DNA of 16,225 bases from Schwartzia sp. (in: firmicutes) (GTDB lineage Bacteria; Bacillota; Negativicutes; Selenomonadales; Selenomonadaceae), in NCBI GenBank assembly GCA_024691625.1, contig JAILNL010000210.1:1-16225 (forward strand). Reading direction: 5' to 3'. Under the pieces are notes generated by a model. That model made no database searches, was not told where the DNA came from, and saw only the letters and a program-made list of their open reading frames with translations. Shown here piece by piece: positions 15,137 through 16,225 of this stretch. A program made the position numbers and the translations under genes. Position 1 is the stretch's first letter, and each line of letters opens with the position of its first letter.

Positions 15137-15187
15137 CAGCCTTAGATTCCTGCATTAAGAAAAAATCATGGGTGTATGGAAGAGTGC

Positions 15188-15215
15188 TTTCCAGGCGGGT
15201 ATGATATGGTATAAT
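15188..15215 (+). promoter_or_regulatory. Promoter of rplI
   Basis: A perfect TATAAT at 15210-15215 with TGG before it (extended -10) and TTTCCA at 15188-15193, spacing 16. Transcription would start near 15222, giving a leader of about 57 bases. Confidence 0.7.
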
Positions 15216-15221
15216 AGAAAG

Positions 15222-15241
15222 AACACTTTGAAAAAAGTGTT
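15222..15241 (+). promoter_or_regulatory. Small hairpin at the 5' end of the rplI leader
   Basis: AACACTT (15222-15228) and AAGTGTT (15235-15241) form a 7-base stem at the predicted start of the rplI mRNA, followed by only a short T run. It could stabilise the mRNA 5' end or be regulatory. Confidence 0.35.
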
Positions 15242-15278
15242 TTCAGAATCGAAAATCATAAAGAGGAGATTGATTCTT

Positions 15279-15725
15279 ATGAAGGTTATATTGAAGCAGG
15301 ACGTAAAGAAGCTCGGCAAGGCCGGGGATATCGTAGAAGTATCGGAAGGCTACGGACGCAATTTCCTCCTGCCGCGCAAGGCAGCAGTTGAGGCAACGGC
15401 GCAGAACCTGAATCTGGCAAAGCAGAAGGCAGGCTCTGAGGCGCGCAAAAAGGCTATGGCTGCAGATGAGGCAAAGCTCATGGCAGCACAGCTTGCAAAG
15501 GTTGATGTTACAATCAAGGTCCGTGTGGGCGAGGGCGGCAAGCTCTTCGGCTCCGTAACGGGCAAGGACGTTTCAGAAGCATTGAAGAAAGACCACGACA
15601 TTGACATCGAAAAACGTAAGATTTCCCTGAATAAAGAGGTCACGGCACCCGGGGAATACGAAGCGACCATCAAGGTTCATCCTGATGTGGCAACGAAGGT
15701 CAAGGTTAAAGTCGTCGCGGAGTAA
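15279..15725 (+). CDS. rplI: 50S ribosomal protein L9
   Basis: A 148-residue protein matching bacterial L9 in length and layout: an N-terminal rRNA-binding domain beginning MKVILKQDVKKLGKAGD, with the family signature GYGRNFLLPRKAA at residues 24-36, a long connecting helix rich in Ala and Lys (about 42-76), and a C-terminal domain from about VGEGGKLFGSVT. The start is ATG 15279, with GAGGAG (15263-15268) ten bases upstream. A longer frame opens at 15168 but lies across the promoter and leader and is not coding. The gene has its own promoter, and the lonC-like gene starts three bases after its stop, so the two are probably co-transcribed. L9 binds 23S rRNA at the base of the L1 stalk. Confidence 0.97.
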   Translation: MKVILKQDVKKLGKAGDIVEVSEGYGRNFLLPRKAAVEATAQNLNLAKQKAGSEARKKAMAADEAKLMAAQLAKVDVTIKVRVGEGGKLFGSVTGKDVSEALKKDHDIDIEKRKISLNKEVTAPGEYEATIKVHPDVATKVKVKVVAE

Positions 15726-15728
15726 GAC

Positions 15729-16225
15729 ATGGGAAACCTTTTCAAATTTTTTTCAAAGAAGGACGAGCAGGAGGAGCTGAAATTCCGCGAGAGTGACAAT
15801 CCTCTGGACAGGGAGATAGACGCTCTCTACAATATGCTCGCCGACGTGATGGGCTCGGATAAGCTTGTCATAAAGGCCGGCAAAATGGACGCGCTGAAGT
15901 TCATGCGCTCGCCGCTCCACGGAGAACGTGTGCTGGCGCTCCAGCGAATTATCATGGAAAACCCGACCATCGAGCATATACCGACGGATTCGGAGATTCC
16001 GAAGCTGATTACCGTTCTTTCCGAGCATGTGGCTGACATGATGGCACGCCGCACCCTGGAGGACAAAATCGAAAAGAAAATATCCGAAAAGCTTGAGGAA
16101 AATCATCAGGAATACGTGAAGGATATCCGCATGCAGGTTCTTGATGAGGAAAAGGTGGCGACGGAGTCACCGCAGGCAGCGAAAAAACGCGAAAAGCTCG
16201 AAGCAATGGAAAAGGTGAGCCTCAC
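15729..16225 (+). CDS. lonC: LonC-like ATP-dependent protease, N-terminal part (runs off the window)
   Basis: The frame is open from ATG 15729 to the window edge (165 codons). It begins three bases after the rplI stop, and the rplI end supplies a CGGAG ribosome binding site. The visible region is a charged, helical N-terminal domain: LDREIDALYNMLADVMGSDKLV..., ...ERVLALQRIIMENPT..., ...ADMMARRTLEDKIEKKISEKLEE..., then a Lys/Glu-rich segment. From memory this matches the N-terminal region of Firmicute LonC proteases, which lie downstream of rplI and upstream of dnaB. The AAA+ Walker motifs and the protease domain would be beyond the window, so the enzyme call rests on this N-terminal similarity and gene order. 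Confidence 0.8.
   Translation, partial: MGNLFKFFSKKDEQEELKFRESDNPLDREIDALYNMLADVMGSDKLVIKAGKMDALKFMRSPLHGERVLALQRIIMENPTIEHIPTDSEIPKLITVLSEHVADMMARRTLEDKIEKKISEKLEENHQEYVKDIRMQVLDEEKVATESPQAAKKREKLEAMEKVSL

Noticed and set aside
15168..15278. N-terminal extension of rplI from an upstream ATG
   Set aside because: It would cover the extended -10 promoter and leader, and adds 37 residues not found in L9; ATG 15279 has GAGGAG and the canonical N-terminus.

Overview
The window looks like chromosomal DNA from a diderm Firmicute of the Negativicutes (Selenomonadales type). The right side has the order yybS (DUF2232), gdpP, rplI, then the start of a lonC-like gene, an order I recall from Firmicutes including Negativicutes. 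Firmicute-like features (strong AGGAGG-type ribosome binding sites, TTG and GTG starts) occur beside remnants of an outer-membrane beta-barrel protein. I cannot name the genus.

Positions 1-8924 hold a tightly packed + strand signalling operon: a cytoplasmic FIST-domain hybrid histidine kinase, a BMP-family solute-binding protein with an N-terminal membrane segment, a second membrane-bound hybrid kinase, a receiver-only response regulator with a degenerate first receiver, and an EamA/DMT transporter. Several genes overlap, and no ABC permease, ATPase or DNA-binding output protein is visible. The two kinases are close paralogues from HisKA to the C-terminus but have unrelated sensory modules.

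Positions 8925-9967 carry no long gene. They hold a compact type I toxin-antitoxin-like locus: a 31-residue hydrophobic peptide on the - strand, a convergent antisense RNA with a near-consensus extended -10 promoter, and a shared hairpin. To its right is a hairpin-rich repeat cluster with two diverged copies of one element, one of them a near-perfect 33-base palindrome. An orphan-looking strong terminator and the yybS promoter follow.

Positions 9968-12984 hold yybS and gdpP (c-di-AMP phosphodiesterase), closed by a strong terminator. Positions 12985-14408 are a decay zone: a broken exported protein ending like an outer-membrane barrel, and a small secreted protein with a stop at codon 4 of its signal peptide. 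A convergent exported protein of unknown function follows on the - strand (14507-15082), then rplI and the first 165 codons of a lonC-like gene that runs off the window.

The least-described content is the toxin/antisense RNA locus, the binding protein between two kinases, and the cluster of exported-protein genes with in-frame stops lying between gdpP and rplI.
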